From CAVQCX01 sp963711095 (GTDB lineage Bacteria; Pseudomonadota; Gammaproteobacteria; Chromatiales; Chromatiaceae), in NCBI GenBank assembly GCA_963711095.1, contig CAVQCX010000038.1, positions 62,001-126,000 on the forward strand: DNA of 64,000 nt, in the 5' to 3' direction. Shown piece after piece: positions 45,608 to 54,474 of this stretch (the first letter of the stretch is position 1; each line of letters opens with the position of its first letter). Below the pieces are notes generated by a model that worked only from the letters and a program-made list of their open reading frames with translations, ran no database searches and had not been told where the DNA came from. The position numbers and the translations under genes are program-made.

Positions 45608-45964
45608 GCTGCTCGTGCCTCGGCGTATTAGCGACCGCTGATCTTAGCCCATGCTGCGCGTTATTTTCAAAGTATGCGAGACAATGGGCAAGACCATCAT
45701 CCTAGGATCATGCCTGAGTGGCGTGTCTCACCGGGCCGCCCCGCGAGATATGTAACTCCCGCGGCAGACGCTCGATGAGACATCGGGGCTCAGTCTCCGC
45801 GCCCCGGCTGGGGCTGCTTGCACAAGACCTTGGGCACCTCTGGGCTTGAGCGGTTGCCATTCCGCGGCGTCGCGGTAGTATGAGCCGCTCGGCGCCACCC
45901 CGGGCGGGGTGGTGCGCTATCACATCGCTCGGGATCCCCGAGCCGCAACAGGGAGCTGGCGGTC
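45608..45964. other. Divergent intergenic region with hairpins
   Basis: These 357 bp lie between the divergent DUF3050 and lipoprotein genes. They hold the 17-bp motif at 45696-45712. A GC-rich imperfect hairpin (GCGCCACCCC / GGGGTGGTGCGC, 45892-45917) and a perfect one (GCTCGGG ATC CCCGAGC, 45927-45943) lie just ahead of the lipoprotein start and could shape its mRNA leader. No ORF is supported. Confidence 0.5.
45696..45712. promoter_or_regulatory. Second copy of 17-bp ATCATCCTAGGATCATG motif
   Basis: This is identical to 8377-8393. It lies 89 nt upstream of the DUF3050 start, a plausible operator or promoter position for the HugZ-like cluster. Confidence 0.35.
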
Positions 45965-46489
45965 ATGGGTCGGTTTCGTCTACTAATCGTTGGCTTGGTC
46001 TGCTCGTTGCTCGCCGCATGTGAGATGGCGTCTTTGCCGCTGCGCTCGGGGGGGACGCCCGCCTCCGGCGCAGTCTCAGGCGGCAAAAGCGGCCTCGCTC
46101 TGGCACGCGAGGAGCTCGCGACCGGGGAAGTCGGCGACAGTATCCGGCTCTACGAGACGACGCTGGGCACGACAAAGGCCGGTAGCCCCGAGCGTAGCGA
46201 GGCGCTGTACGGGCTGGCGCTGGCGCGCATCTCGGCGACCGGCAAGGTGCGCAACCTGGACAGGGCGCGCCAGCACCTGCAGACCCTGCTCAAGGAGGAC
46301 CCCGCCTATGCGCGGCGTGTGGAGGCGTCGGCGCTCGTCTCGCTGATCGATGATCTGCAGCGGGAGCGGGCCCAGTCGGCCGCCGCCAAGCACGCCCTGG
46401 GACAGAAGGAAACCGAGCTGAGCGCCGCCGAGGCGGAGCTAAAGAGCAAGCAAAAGGCGCTGGCTAATCTGCGCAGGGCGTTGCGCTAG
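45965..46489 (+). CDS. Predicted lipoprotein with TPR-like helices
   Basis: The 174-residue precursor has a lipoprotein signal (LLIVGLVCSLLAAC, lipobox LAAC with Cys near residue 19). TPR-like helical pairs follow (RSEALYGLALARISATGKVR, then LDRARQHLQTLLKEDPAYAR). A C-terminal coiled coil (about residues 140-172) is rich in Lys, Glu and Ala. It probably sits on a membrane as a scaffold; the partner is unknown. Its RBS GGGAGC lies just upstream. Confidence 0.8.
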   Translation: MGRFRLLIVGLVCSLLAACEMASLPLRSGGTPASGAVSGGKSGLALAREELATGEVGDSIRLYETTLGTTKAGSPERSEALYGLALARISATGKVRNLDRARQHLQTLLKEDPAYARRVEASALVSLIDDLQRERAQSAAAKHALGQKETELSAAEAELKSKQKALANLRRALR

Positions 46490-46600
46490 TCCAGGCGTTC
46501 TCTCGGATCTGGAAGGGGCGCTGGATCAAGCCAGCTGGATTGCCTCGATGGCCGATATATGAGCGCCGAGCAAGCGGCGAGACAGGGGGGACACCGCCCT

Positions 46601-46975
46601 TCAGCGGGCGGATCGCTGCAGCAGGGCTTCAATCTTGCCGAGCAGCCGGGGCAGATCCACCGGCTTGGTGTCGTAGTCGTCGCAGCCGGCGTCGAGGGCC
46701 CGCTGGCGATCCTCCGCCATCGCATGGGCAGTGAGGGCGATTACCGGGATGTTGCGGGTCGCATCATGCTGCCGGAGCATCTGCGTGGCCTCCCATCCGG
46801 TCATCACCGGCAGGCTCATGTCCATCAGGATCAGGTCCGGCGGCTCCGCCGTGGCCATGCGCACGCCCTCTTCGCCGTCTTTGGCGAGCCATACCTCGAA
46901 CTCCCGGCGGGTGAGCCGCCGCGACAACATGTCGGCGTTCATCTCGTTGTCTTCGACCAACAATATCCTTTTCAT
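46601..46975 (-). CDS. Single-domain response regulator
   Basis: The 124-residue CheY-like receiver has ILLVEDNEMNADML (acidic pocket), the phospho-acceptor DLILMDMSLPVMTGWEA (Asp near residue 53), VIALTAHAMAEDR and the conserved Lys in DDYDTKPVDLPRLL. It has no output domain. It overlaps the hybrid kinase by 4 nt (ATGA), so it is its likely phosphorelay partner. Confidence 0.94.
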   Translation of the reverse strand: MKRILLVEDNEMNADMLSRRLTRREFEVWLAKDGEEGVRMATAEPPDLILMDMSLPVMTGWEATQMLRQHDATRNIPVIALTAHAMAEDRQRALDAGCDDYDTKPVDLPRLLGKIEALLQRSAR

Positions 46976-49284
46976 GCTGCGCCTCGCTCGGTTTTGCCGC
47001 TCTGGGCCACTACGTCACAGATCTGGGTGAGAATATACTCCGGGCTGGTGCCCGATTTGGACAGGACTTTGCGGATGCCGCCGCTCAAGCGGTCCCGGTC
47101 CTTGTCCGACATCTCCTCGTCGCTGAGCACCACGGCCGGAATGCCCTTCCACTCGGGGTTCTTGGAGAGCTCGTCGAGAAATTCCAGGCCCTCCATCTCC
47201 GGCAGTGAGATGTCCACGAAGATCAAATCGGGGGTGTCCTCGCGCACTTGCGCCAGTGCCTCCTTGCCGGTGGTCGCCCGGCTTACCCGGAACCCGTGCT
47301 GCGCCAGGGTCTTGGCGAGTGCGGTCGCGCTCTCCGAGTCTGCCTCCGCGATCAGCACCTTTGCGGCCTGTTGGTCGCGCAGCAGGCACTCCAGGACCGA
47401 GCTCAGGCGGTCGCGGTCGATTGGCTTGGTGAGGTAGTCCGCGGCACCCAGGGCGAGGCCCAGCTCGCGGTCGTCCACCATCGAGACCAGGATCACGGGA
47501 ATCTCAGCGGTCTGCGGGTCTTCTTTCAACGCCGCCAGCACCTGCCATCCATCCATGCCCGGCATCAGGATATCGAGCGTGATGGCGACCGGATGCAGCT
47601 GTTTAGCCAGGGCGATCCCGTCACGCCCATTGTTGGCCGTCGCCACCGAGAAGCCGTGCTTGACCAGGGAGCGCTGGGCGAGCTCCAAGGCCGCTGCATC
47701 GTCGTCGATGACCAGCAGGCGCCGCTCGGGCGTTCCCGCGGCCGGCGCCGGCGCCGCCTCTTTGGGCGGCTCGATATGGCGCGGCAGCCTGACCCGGAAG
47801 GTCGTCCCCTTCCCCGGTGTGCTGGCCACATCGATGTCGCCGCCCATCAGGTGACAGAACTGGCGACTGATGGCGAGCCCCAGGCCGGTTCCTCCATACT
47901 GTTTGGTGGTAGACAGCTCTGCCTGACTGAAGGCGTCGAAGATCCGAGCGAGCTGCGCCTTGTCCATGCCGATACCGGTATCGGCGACGCTGAGAACGAC
48001 CCAGTCTCGGCCCCCGATCCGCTGGTGGCGGGCATCGAGCCTGATCCGGCCCTGCTTGGTGAACTTGCTGGCGTTGCTCAGCAGATTGAGCAGGGTCTGG
48101 CGCAGCTTGGTTTGGTCGGTGCTGAGCTTGCCGATCTCGGGTGCGCAGGTGACCTCGAGGCGGTTGCCGTTCTTGGCCACCAGGGGCTCGATGGTGGCCC
48201 GCAGGTCCTTGAGCACGGCCGGCAGATCGAAGGTCTCCACGAACAGCTGCATCTTGCCCGCCTCGATCTTGGACAGGTCGAGCACGTGATTGATGAGCGA
48301 GAGCAGGTGCCGGCCGGCGCCCAGGATCTTCTGAAGGTCGCCAGAGAGCTGCTGCGGGCCCAGATCCTCGGCCTCTTCCAGGAGCATCTCGCTGTAGCCG
48401 ATGATGGCGTTGAGCGGGGTCCGAAGCTCGTGGCTCATGTTGGCGAGAAATCGACTCTTCGCCCGGTTGGCCTCATCGGCGGCCTCACGCGCGGAATGGG
48501 CCTCGGCCACCGCGCTCGCCAGCCTGGCCGTCATGGCGTTGAAGGCCTGGGCCAGCTCTCCCAGCTCGTTGCGGGCCTTGAGCTCGATGCGATGCTCCAG
48601 GTCGCCTCCGCCGATCCGTTTGGCCCCGTCGCGCAGGGTTCCGACGCCGCGCCCGATGGCGTAGATCGCGGAGTACCCGAGGATCATCGAGACCAGCAGG
48701 GAGCAGCCGAAGATCGCGTAGGAGATGCGATCTGTGAGAACTTTCGCCCCCTCGATGGCGTTTCCCGCCAGCTCCACCGCGCCCTTTTCGGCCTCGAGCA
48801 GCGCGCGCACTTGCTCGACCAGCTGGTTGTACTCGGGCTCCCAGCTGGGGGTGTCCACCGCCGTGCCGGTGGCGCTCGCGGCGGCGAACCGGCCGTAGAA
48901 ATCAAGCCAGCGGTGGATCAGCTGATGCAGTGCGTCGCTGACGGCATAAGCCGCGCTGCGGTCCGTCGCGTCGGCTCGCTGCTGCACCCGGGCGTCAAGC
49001 CCTTCCATGTCGCGCACCCGCGCGAGCGTGGCTCCGACCTCCTCGACCTTGAGCACTGTGTGCTCGTCACTCAGCAGCAAGGTCCGCAACAGAAAGGTCT
49101 TCTGGTTCTGCTCACGCACTGCCTGCGCCAGGGCGACCGCGTCGAGCTGTTTGGACGCCGAGGTTCTGAGCTGCTCGACGCTCGCACTCTGCCTGGCCTG
49201 GGTCCAGGCGAAGACCGCAAGATTCAGGGCAAACAGGCCGATGAAGGTCAACAGGGCAAAGGTCAGGCGGGTCCGAATGCTCAT
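46972..49284 (-). CDS. Hybrid sensor histidine kinase with two receiver domains
   Basis: The 770-residue protein has two membrane helices (about residues 7-27 and 195-215) around a periplasmic helical sensor. HAMP and a short coiled coil follow, then HisKA with the H-box FLANMSHELRTPLNAIIGYS (His near 315). The HATPase carries N, G1 and G2 boxes (NLLSNASKFTKQG, SVADTGIGMD, GGTGLGLAISRQF). Two receivers follow (LLVIDDDAAALEL with TLDILMPGMDGW; VLIAEADSESATAL with LIFVDISLPEMEG). No Hpt domain is seen. ATG 49284 was chosen because the first helix begins there. Confidence 0.93.
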   Translation of the reverse strand: MSIRTRLTFALLTFIGLFALNLAVFAWTQARQSASVEQLRTSASKQLDAVALAQAVREQNQKTFLLRTLLLSDEHTVLKVEEVGATLARVRDMEGLDARVQQRADATDRSAAYAVSDALHQLIHRWLDFYGRFAAASATGTAVDTPSWEPEYNQLVEQVRALLEAEKGAVELAGNAIEGAKVLTDRISYAIFGCSLLVSMILGYSAIYAIGRGVGTLRDGAKRIGGGDLEHRIELKARNELGELAQAFNAMTARLASAVAEAHSAREAADEANRAKSRFLANMSHELRTPLNAIIGYSEMLLEEAEDLGPQQLSGDLQKILGAGRHLLSLINHVLDLSKIEAGKMQLFVETFDLPAVLKDLRATIEPLVAKNGNRLEVTCAPEIGKLSTDQTKLRQTLLNLLSNASKFTKQGRIRLDARHQRIGGRDWVVLSVADTGIGMDKAQLARIFDAFSQAELSTTKQYGGTGLGLAISRQFCHLMGGDIDVASTPGKGTTFRVRLPRHIEPPKEAAPAPAAGTPERRLLVIDDDAAALELAQRSLVKHGFSVATANNGRDGIALAKQLHPVAITLDILMPGMDGWQVLAALKEDPQTAEIPVILVSMVDDRELGLALGAADYLTKPIDRDRLSSVLECLLRDQQAAKVLIAEADSESATALAKTLAQHGFRVSRATTGKEALAQVREDTPDLIFVDISLPEMEGLEFLDELSKNPEWKGIPAVVLSDEEMSDKDRDRLSGGIRKVLSKSGTSPEYILTQICDVVAQSGKTERGAA

Positions 49285-49501
49285 GGCCGTTATTCCTTGA
49301 CTCCGCAGGGTGTGCCCGACCTGCGGGAGCCACGGGGTGGCGGCATGAGCAGGAACAGGGACGAGAGCGCGATCGGCACTGATTCGCACGCAAATTCGCT
49401 GAAGTCTAGCTCACGGGTGGGGGAAACTGAACCGGGCGCGTAGCGCGGCGGCGCCGCGATGCCTGGCCGAGTCCGGATGCGGCGCCATGCGGGGCGAGCG
49501 C

Positions 49502-50419
49502 TCAGTCGCCCGGCTTGAGCTCGTAGACGACCGGCACCGCCATCTCCCAGCGGCTGCGCCCGAATTCGAGGGGTATGGGTCTGTACCGTCCGAGCCTGCG
49601 CAGGGTCTCCTGGGCCGCTTCGTCGAGCAGCGCCGAGCCGGAGCTGCGCCGCACATGGATCCCGGTGATGGCTCCGTCGCCCTCGAGCACGAAGGCCACC
49701 AGCGCTGTGCCAGTCTGGCGACGGCGCGCCGCCTCTTCGGGAAAGAACTGGTAGCGGCTGATCGCCTGCTGGAGGCCGCGGAGGAATGCCTTCCGGTCTG
49801 CCTTCCGGTCTGCCTTGACCCCATCGAAGTCCTGCGAGGCGGTCCTGGGGCCGCTAGCCGGGACTCCGAGCCTGTCTCCTTTCGAGCTGGCCACTGATGC
49901 ACCCGACTCGGTGGTTGTCGACGGCGTTGACGCGGGAGCCGCAGCCGTGGCCGATGGGTGGGCAGGTGCCGACGGGGGCCGGGGCTTAGGGGTCGCCTTG
50001 GATGTCTGCCGGGGCTTAGGGGTCGCCTTGGGGGTCGGCCGGGGCTTAGGGGTCGTCTTGGGTGTCGGCCGGGGCTTCGGCTCAGGCTTTGGCGGCGGGC
50101 TCGTCTTGGGCTCCTCTTCGGGTTGCGGCTGAGGTTTCACCTCGGGCGCCGTCTGGGGCTCCACAGCAGGTTGTGGCTCGTTCGCCGGCGCCACGGCAGG
50201 CTCCGGCATTGGCGACGGCGCGGAGGTCTGCGCAGGAGAGGCCGGTGCGCTGCCCCGAAACATCTCGAGATTGACGCCCACAGTGGTCTCGCCGCCGCGG
50301 CCCCAGCCGCCCTCCAGGGCCGGCCGCCAGAGGGTGAGCCAGACGCTGCCGAGCACGAAAAAGGTGAGGTAGGCCGAGACGAAGAACCCGATGAGCTGGA
50401 ACCTGCGGGCGTCCTGCAT
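49502..50419 (-). CDS. tonB: TonB family energy-transducing protein
   Basis: The 305-residue protein has one N-terminal helix (IGFFVSAYLTFFVLGSVW). A very long periplasmic Pro/Lys-rich spacer (about residues 55-160) follows, with repeated PKPRPTPK units. The C-terminal TonB fold (QTGTALVAFVLEGDGAITGI; SSGSALLDEAAQETLRRL) ends the protein. It lacks the SxxxH-type helix of E. coli TonB but fits the ExbBD-linked group. exbD lies 2 nt upstream. Confidence 0.88.
   Translation of the reverse strand: MQDARRFQLIGFFVSAYLTFFVLGSVWLTLWRPALEGGWGRGGETTVGVNLEMFRGSAPASPAQTSAPSPMPEPAVAPANEPQPAVEPQTAPEVKPQPQPEEEPKTSPPPKPEPKPRPTPKTTPKPRPTPKATPKPRQTSKATPKPRPPSAPAHPSATAAAPASTPSTTTESGASVASSKGDRLGVPASGPRTASQDFDGVKADRKADRKAFLRGLQQAISRYQFFPEEAARRRQTGTALVAFVLEGDGAITGIHVRRSSGSALLDEAAQETLRRLGRYRPIPLEFGRSRWEMAVPVVYELKPGD
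49981..50080. repeat. 30-bp in-frame tandem repeat in tonB spacer
   Basis: GGGGCTTAGGGGTCGCCTTG recurs with an exact 30-bp period at 49981, 50011 and 50041, and a partial copy begins at 50071. Each unit encodes a ten-residue Pro/Lys/Thr repeat of the TonB spacer. Confidence 0.85.
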
Positions 50420-50421
50420 CG

Positions 50422-50793
50422 CTAACGTCGGGTGAGGATCGTAAGACGGTCCATGCCGAGCAGCTTCAAAATGTCGACCACCTCGACGAAGCTCTCGAAC
50501 CGGGCCCCGGCATCGACCCTAAGCCTGACCGGCGTATTCCTGGACATGGCGGCCAGACGCTCCTGCAGGTGCTCGCGGTCGGTGCTGGCGCCGTCGATAA
50601 AAAGCTGTCCGTCCTGACTCACGGCCACTTCGACCACGGTCTCGGGCGTCGCCGCCGTGGCGGTCTGCGACTTGGGCAGCTCCACCTTGAGCAGCCCTTC
50701 GGCGATAAACGTTGCCGTGGTCAACACGATTGCCAGCAGCACGAGCATGATATCGATGAACGGGATGACGTTGATGGAATCGAACCGTTTCAC
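50422..50793 (-). CDS. exbD: Biopolymer transport protein ExbD
   Basis: The 123-residue protein has a short cytoplasmic start (MKRFDSINVIPFIDIMLVLL) with the membrane Asp that carries protons, and a periplasmic domain (SQDGQLFIDGASTDREHLQE; FVEVVDILKLLGMDRLTILT). It forms the motor with ExbB that drives TonB. It overlaps exbB by 4 nt. Confidence 0.94.
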   Translation of the reverse strand: MKRFDSINVIPFIDIMLVLLAIVLTTATFIAEGLLKVELPKSQTATAATPETVVEVAVSQDGQLFIDGASTDREHLQERLAAMSRNTPVRLRVDAGARFESFVEVVDILKLLGMDRLTILTRR

Positions 50794-51215
50794 CGGTCGA
50801 CCTGCATCTTCCAGCGGGCCGTGAGCTCATCGACCTTGCGCAGCAGTCCGTTGTAAACGACGATCGCAGGGATGGCCACCACGAGCCCCAGGGCCGTAGA
50901 TTTGAGCGCGAGCGCCAGGCCGAGCATGATCGTCTGGGTATCGATCGAGCCGCTCTGTCCCATGTCGTAGAAAGTGATGACTATCCCGAGAACCGTGCCG
51001 AGCAGCCCGACATAGGGGGCGTTGGTGCCCAGGGAGGACAGGGTCGTGAGGTTGCGCGTCAGGGCAATGTTGAGCTCATCAGGATGCCGGTAGTCGTGCA
51101 GGTCCACGTGGCGGTAAAAAAGGAAGCGCTCAATGGCGAGCCAAGCCAACAGAAAGCCCATCAGGCCTAGGATCCCGAATACGCCCAAATCCAGATATTC
51201 TCGTAAGTGCTCCAC
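50790..51215 (-). CDS. exbB: Biopolymer transport protein ExbB (short form)
   Basis: The 141-residue MotA/TolQ/ExbB-family protein has three helices (LGVFGILGLMGFLLAWLAIE; NAPYVGLLGTVLGIVITFYD; LALALKSTALGLVVAIPAIV). The family signature GLLGTVLGIV is present. It is shorter than E. coli ExbB, typical of the compact form found with ExbD-TonB triads. It is the first gene of exbB-exbD-tonB. Confidence 0.93.
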   Translation of the reverse strand: MEHLREYLDLGVFGILGLMGFLLAWLAIERFLFYRHVDLHDYRHPDELNIALTRNLTTLSSLGTNAPYVGLLGTVLGIVITFYDMGQSGSIDTQTIMLGLALALKSTALGLVVAIPAIVVYNGLLRKVDELTARWKMQVDR

Positions 51216-51348
51216 CAGATGCTCCGGATTGCGCTCGGTCGCTGCCGCGCGCGGCGGCCAGGCCTGTTAATGATTCGCACCCGCCGGCCGCAAGGACAGG
51301 GCGATCCGCCCTCGGTCTTCGACGCCCAGGTCTGAGGCGCCCTACGCG

Positions 51349-51720
51349 ATGAATCTTAGCTTAGCCGTCGCCTTTGCGGTGGGTCTTTTCAGCACCCTGC
51401 ACTGCATCGTCATGTGCGGCGATATCATGGGCGCCCGCAGCTACGGTCTCGGGGAGTGGGCTCGTCGGGGCTCTGCCCGCACCTTCGGGTATCTCCTGGC
51501 ATCCAATGGTGGACGGATCGCCAGCTATGGGGTCGCGGGAGGGTTGGCCGATGAGACCGGGCAGCGTCTGGTTGCCGCGCTGGCGCCGGGCGCTTCCGGG
51601 AGGACCTGTATTTCCGTCTGCGCGTGGTGCCCCTGGAGCTGCCGCGGCTGCTCGGCATCAGCTGTGATACGCTGCATTTTCGCATGCAGAGATACGCCAT
51701 CGAGGCTGGAGTCCGGGCGG
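51349..51720 (+). pseudogene. Composite relic: SafE-like N-terminus joined to NtrC-type fragments
   Basis: The first 80 codons (MNLSLAVAFAVGLFSTLHCI; LASNGGRIASYGVAGGL) are the N-terminal helices of a UreH/SafE-type sulfite-exporter-like membrane protein. Near 51590 the frame changes and GRFREDLYFRLRVVPLELP follows, the sigma-54 activator AAA signature. It runs directly into RLLGISCDTLHFRMQRY, the C-terminal Fis-type DNA-binding helix pair of the same regulator class. So two genes were fused by deletion, and the regulator also lost the middle between these motifs. Nothing here should be functional. Confidence 0.7.
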
Positions 51721-51725
51721 GACGC

Positions 51726-54407
51726 TCAGAGACGCCGCACGGCGATGCGGATTGCCGGGTCCTCGGGCGAGATGCCGATGTCGAATCCCAGATCGCGGCA
51801 CAAGGCCAGCATCGGGCGGTTCTCGGCCAGCACCTCGCCGATCATCAGACGCAACCTGCGCTCTCGCGCCGCCTCCATGAGCTGCTCCATCAGTCTCGAT
51901 CCTATGCCCCGGTGTTGCCACTCGTCGCTGACCGCCAGGGCAAACTCGCAGGATTGCCCGTCCGGATTGATGGCGTAACGGGCTACGCCGACCTCGCGGC
52001 GTCGGTCTGCTTCGGTAACCACCGCGATCAGCGCCATCTCCCGGTCGTAGTCCGGCTGGGTGAAGCGCACCAGCATGTCCGGTGTCAGCTCCCTGATGCT
52101 CTGCATGAAGCGGAAGTATTTGGACTGGGGGGACAGGCGGCGCACGAAGTCCTGCTCCATCTCGGCATCCTCCGGGCGCATCGGGCGGACCAGCAGGTCG
52201 GCACCGTCGGCGAGCTGAACGCGTCGCTCCAGGGCCGAGGGGTAGGGATGGATGGCCATGTGGGCATAGGGCTCGGGAGAGGTGGGTGGGCGCTCGACCA
52301 GGATGCGCACGTCCAGGGGGAGCACGCCGGCCTCATGGGCGATCACCGGATTCATGGTCAGCTCGCGCACCTCGGGCAGCTCGCAGACCATCTCGGATAC
52401 GCGCAGCAGCATCTGGACCACCCCCCCCAGGTCTGCTGCCGGCATACCGCGGAGCTCGCGGAGCAGTCGCGCCACCCGGGTGCGGTCGATCAGGCGCATC
52501 GCCAGGACCTCGTTGAGCGGCGGCAGCGCAAAGGCGGTGTCGTGGAAGATCTCTACCGCTGTGCCCCCGGCGCCGAAGGTGATCACCGGGCCGAAGACTG
52601 GATCGGAGGCAGCGCCGATCAGCAGCTCCCTGGCGTGGGGCGGCGAGACCATCGGCTCGACCGTGACTGACCGGATCTCTGCATCGGGTCGCTGCGCGCT
52701 CACCCGCTCGATGAGCGACTGATAGGCGCTGCGAACCTCCCGCGCGCTCGCCAGGTTGAGCATCACGCCCCCCACATCGGACCTGTGCCCGACCTGGGGG
52801 CTGTCAATCTTCAGCGCCACGGGGAAGCCCAGGGCTTCGGCGGCGGCCAGGGCTTCGCCCAGGTCATGCGCCTCATGCAGGGGCAGCGTCGGGATGTGGA
52901 AGGCCTGGGCCAGGGCCCGGACCTCTCCGGGGGTAAGCGCGCTGCGCCGCTCGGCCAGGGCCCCGGCGATGACCACGCGTCCCCGTTCGATGTCGGGCGC
53001 TCTCAGGTCGCTGAGCGGAGGCGGGGTCTGCAGGAGCAGCCGCTGATTGCGATCGAAGCGGGCCAGGTAGCTGAATGCCTCCACGGCGCGCTCGGGGGTC
53101 GCGAAGCTCTGCATGGCCTGGTCGGCAAACAGGGCGCGCGCCTCCTCGACTCGGGTCTGCCCCATCCAGCAGCTCAGCACTGCCTTGTCGCGCCCAGCGC
53201 GGGCCACCTTGACGAGCTCCCGGGCGGTATCGGTGGGATGGGTCATGGCCAGGGGGCTCAGCAGGGCGATCAGGCCGTCGACCCCGCTATCCTCCAGGCA
53301 GAGCCGAGCGGCCTCCGCAAAGCGCTCCGGCGGTGCATCGCCCAACACGTCCACGGGATTGGCGTGGGACCAGTGTGCCGGCAGCAGTTGGTCGAGGGCG
53401 GCGAGGGTGGTCTGCTGCAAGCCGGTCAGGGTGATGCCCAGCTCTTCGGCCCGATCGGCGGCGAGCGCGCCCAGGCCGCCCCCGTTGGTCAGGATCGCCA
53501 GCCGGTTACCGCGCACCCGGGTGCCCCCGGCGAGCAGCTCGGCGGCCGCAAACAGCTGACTGACGTCAGCGGCGCGGACCACACCGCCGCGCTCGACGGC
53601 TGCGCCGAACACCTCGTCGGAGCCAGCGGGTGGCCCCGAATGGGTGGCCGCTGCCCGGGACGCCGCCTGATGGCGCCCGGCCTTGAGGACCACGACCGGT
53701 TTGACGCGGGAGGCCGCCCGCAGCCCCGACATGAATCGCCGGGCACGGCGGATACCCTCCACGTAGAGCAGGATCGCCCGAGTCTTGGGGTCCAGTGCGA
53801 GATAATCGAGCAGATCCCCGAAGTCGACGTCGCTGGCGTTGCCCAGCGACACCACGGCGGAGAAGCCGATCCCGTGGGGCGCGGCCCAGTCGACGATGGC
53901 GGCGCAGAGTGCCCCCGATTGGGAGACCAGCGCCAGATGGCCGCTGCGGGCGGGACTGTCGAGAAAGGTGGCGTCGAGGCCGTTGACAGGACGCATGATC
54001 CCGAGGCAGTTCGGCCCTACCAGGCGCAGCTCGTAGCGCTTGGCGGTCTCGCGCAGGCCTTGCTCCAAGCGCTCCCCGGCCTCCCCGGTCTCGCCGAAGC
54101 CCCCGGACAGGACCAGGGCGACGCGCACCCCGTGCGCGCCGCACTGGTGCAGGATGGCCTCCACGCTGGCGGCGGGCGTGGCGACCACCGCCAGATCGAT
54201 CGGCGAGCTCAGGTCGGTGATCCGTGGGTAGCACTTGCGGCCTTGGACCCGCTTGTGCGTCGGGTTGATGGGGTATACGTTCGCCCCGAGAGGGCTGCGC
54301 AGCAGGTTTCGAAATACCCGGTAGCCCACACTGTCCGGACGATCACTCGCCCCGAATACCGCAACGGCCTGAGGGGAGAACATGTAGTCTAGGAAGTGAT
54401 GACCCAT
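51726..54407 (-). CDS. Bifunctional ADP-forming acyl-CoA synthetase-like / GNAT acetyltransferase (Pat-like)
   Basis: The 893-residue protein has a CoA-binding domain (SPQAVAVFGASDRPDSVGYR), a ligase-like domain (LALVSQSGALCAAIVDWAA, THSGPPAGSDEVFGAA) and an ATP-grasp part (GFPVALKIDSPQVGHRSDVG). A C-terminal GNAT domain (CEFALAVSDEWQHRGIGSRL) completes it. This matches PatZ/YfiQ-type protein lysine acetyltransferases, which acetylate Acs and other enzymes. ATG 54407 was preferred to an upstream TTG (54428) because AAGG precedes it and similarity begins there. It is divergent from a deacetylase-family gene. Confidence 0.88.
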   Translation of the reverse strand: MGHHFLDYMFSPQAVAVFGASDRPDSVGYRVFRNLLRSPLGANVYPINPTHKRVQGRKCYPRITDLSSPIDLAVVATPAASVEAILHQCGAHGVRVALVLSGGFGETGEAGERLEQGLRETAKRYELRLVGPNCLGIMRPVNGLDATFLDSPARSGHLALVSQSGALCAAIVDWAAPHGIGFSAVVSLGNASDVDFGDLLDYLALDPKTRAILLYVEGIRRARRFMSGLRAASRVKPVVVLKAGRHQAASRAAATHSGPPAGSDEVFGAAVERGGVVRAADVSQLFAAAELLAGGTRVRGNRLAILTNGGGLGALAADRAEELGITLTGLQQTTLAALDQLLPAHWSHANPVDVLGDAPPERFAEAARLCLEDSGVDGLIALLSPLAMTHPTDTARELVKVARAGRDKAVLSCWMGQTRVEEARALFADQAMQSFATPERAVEAFSYLARFDRNQRLLLQTPPPLSDLRAPDIERGRVVIAGALAERRSALTPGEVRALAQAFHIPTLPLHEAHDLGEALAAAEALGFPVALKIDSPQVGHRSDVGGVMLNLASAREVRSAYQSLIERVSAQRPDAEIRSVTVEPMVSPPHARELLIGAASDPVFGPVITFGAGGTAVEIFHDTAFALPPLNEVLAMRLIDRTRVARLLRELRGMPAADLGGVVQMLLRVSEMVCELPEVRELTMNPVIAHEAGVLPLDVRILVERPPTSPEPYAHMAIHPYPSALERRVQLADGADLLVRPMRPEDAEMEQDFVRRLSPQSKYFRFMQSIRELTPDMLVRFTQPDYDREMALIAVVTEADRRREVGVARYAINPDGQSCEFALAVSDEWQHRGIGSRLMEQLMEAARERRLRLMIGEVLAENRPMLALCRDLGFDIGISPEDPAIRIAVRRL

Positions 54408-54474
54408 GACCTTGCCGCCCCGTTTCAATCATCCGCAGGCAGCATAACGCGTCGTTCGCCCGTGACAACTGCCC

